DNA of 64,000 nt from Oxalobacteraceae bacterium OTU3CINTB1 (GTDB lineage: Bacteria > Pseudomonadota > Gammaproteobacteria > Burkholderiales > Burkholderiaceae_D), in contig CP099652.1 in NCBI GenBank assembly GCA_024123955.1, positions 1,612,001 to 1,676,000 of the forward strand, given 5' to 3'. The notes below the pieces were generated by a model, which was given only the letters and a program-made list of their open reading frames with translations, ran no database searches and was not told the origin of the DNA. The position numbers and the translations under genes are program-made. Below, piece after piece: positions 63,902 through 64,000 of this stretch (the first letter of the stretch is position 1; every line of letters begins with the position of its first letter).

Positions 63902-63921
63902 GGGCGGGAAGAGGCCCGCCC
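63902..63921 (-). terminator. Hairpin after the right-edge partial gene
   Basis: GGGCGGG/CCCGCCC with a 6-base loop; on the minus strand it is followed by CTGTTT, a weak U-tract. It lies seven bases past the stop of the partial gene. The rest of 63643-63928 is AT-rich and contains nothing I can name. Confidence 0.5.
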
Positions 63922-63928
63922 TGTGGCT

Positions 63929-64000
63929 TTATTGATACTGCGGATCGGTGGAGAGGGAATAGGGCGCGTCGGCCGGTGATGTCGCGCGCCGTGTTTCTGG
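63929..64000 (-). CDS. C-terminal fragment of an unidentified protein (cut by window edge)
   Basis: The last 23 codons of a minus-strand frame, ending SADAPYSL-type sequence (…SPADAPYSLSTDPQYQ) and a TAA at 63931-63929. GC-rich third positions and the hairpin just after the stop suggest a real gene, but no family can be read from so short a piece. Confidence 0.4.
   Translation of the reverse strand, partial: PETRRATSPADAPYSLSTDPQYQ

Overview
The window looks like chromosome of a high-GC betaproteobacterium of the Oxalobacteraceae (Massilia, Duganella or Telluria type). The basis is the strongly GC-biased third positions, a phasin, a TonB-receptor starch locus, many cyclic-di-GMP and chemotaxis proteins, and intergenic palindromic repeats. 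This placement is inference from gene content; no rRNA or other marker is present. There is no prophage, insertion sequence, CRISPR array or tRNA that I can support.

Layout. 1-5.1 kb: a receiver-first histidine kinase (cut by the left edge) divergent from a heme oxygenase, an orphan branched-chain amino acid binding protein, and a 613-residue Ala/Gln-rich protein of unknown function. 5.3-8.3 kb: stress genes (ElaB/YqjD-like membrane protein, large catalase KatE). 8.4-13.5 kb: a three-gene MFS/HlyD/outer-membrane exporter followed by YnfA and LprI-like proteins. 13.5-21.2 kb: a low-GC orphan gene, then a TetR-controlled RND efflux operon whose last gene is a GyrI-like small-molecule-binding protein. 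21.4-27.3 kb: signalling genes (receiver kinase, HD-GYP regulator, CHASE kinase) around an OhrR-like regulator and a 2-oxoglutarate dioxygenase. 27.3-31.3 kb: PhyH dioxygenase plus sugar isomerase under a divergent LysR regulator, and an aminopeptidase-T-like protein. 31.4-42.2 kb: a small orphan protein, a LEA-like lipoprotein, a TPR-GGDEF protein, a heterodimeric ABC exporter, a phasin, cytosine deaminase and two GNAT acetyltransferases. 42.2-45.5 kb: a chemotaxis receptor and a GGDEF-EAL protein with a ruined EAL site.

45.5-61.6 kb is a coherent starch/maltodextrin utilisation locus. It encodes a secreted six-hairpin glycosidase fused to an esterase, a TonB-dependent receptor, an M2 dicarboxypeptidase, a GH31 alpha-glucosidase, a sugar MFS permease, phosphoglucomutase and a GH13 alpha-amylase. 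Two divergent promoter regions serve it. The first carries three copies of a GTAGT-N3-ACTAC operator and the second carries two weaker matches, so one unseen regulator may control the whole locus. The likely flow is extracellular or periplasmic hydrolysis of starch, uptake of maltodextrins through the TonB receptor, periplasmic cleavage by GH31, import by the MFS carrier, and glucose-1-P/glucose-6-P interconversion by Pgm. The window ends with a GAF-GGDEF-EAL protein in which the GGDEF half is ruined and the EAL half is intact, the mirror image of the protein at 44-45.5 kb.

Three copies of a 96-97 bp palindromic repeat (one inverted) and one unrelated 99 bp palindrome lie between genes. One repeat copy supplies the stop codon of the LysR gene.
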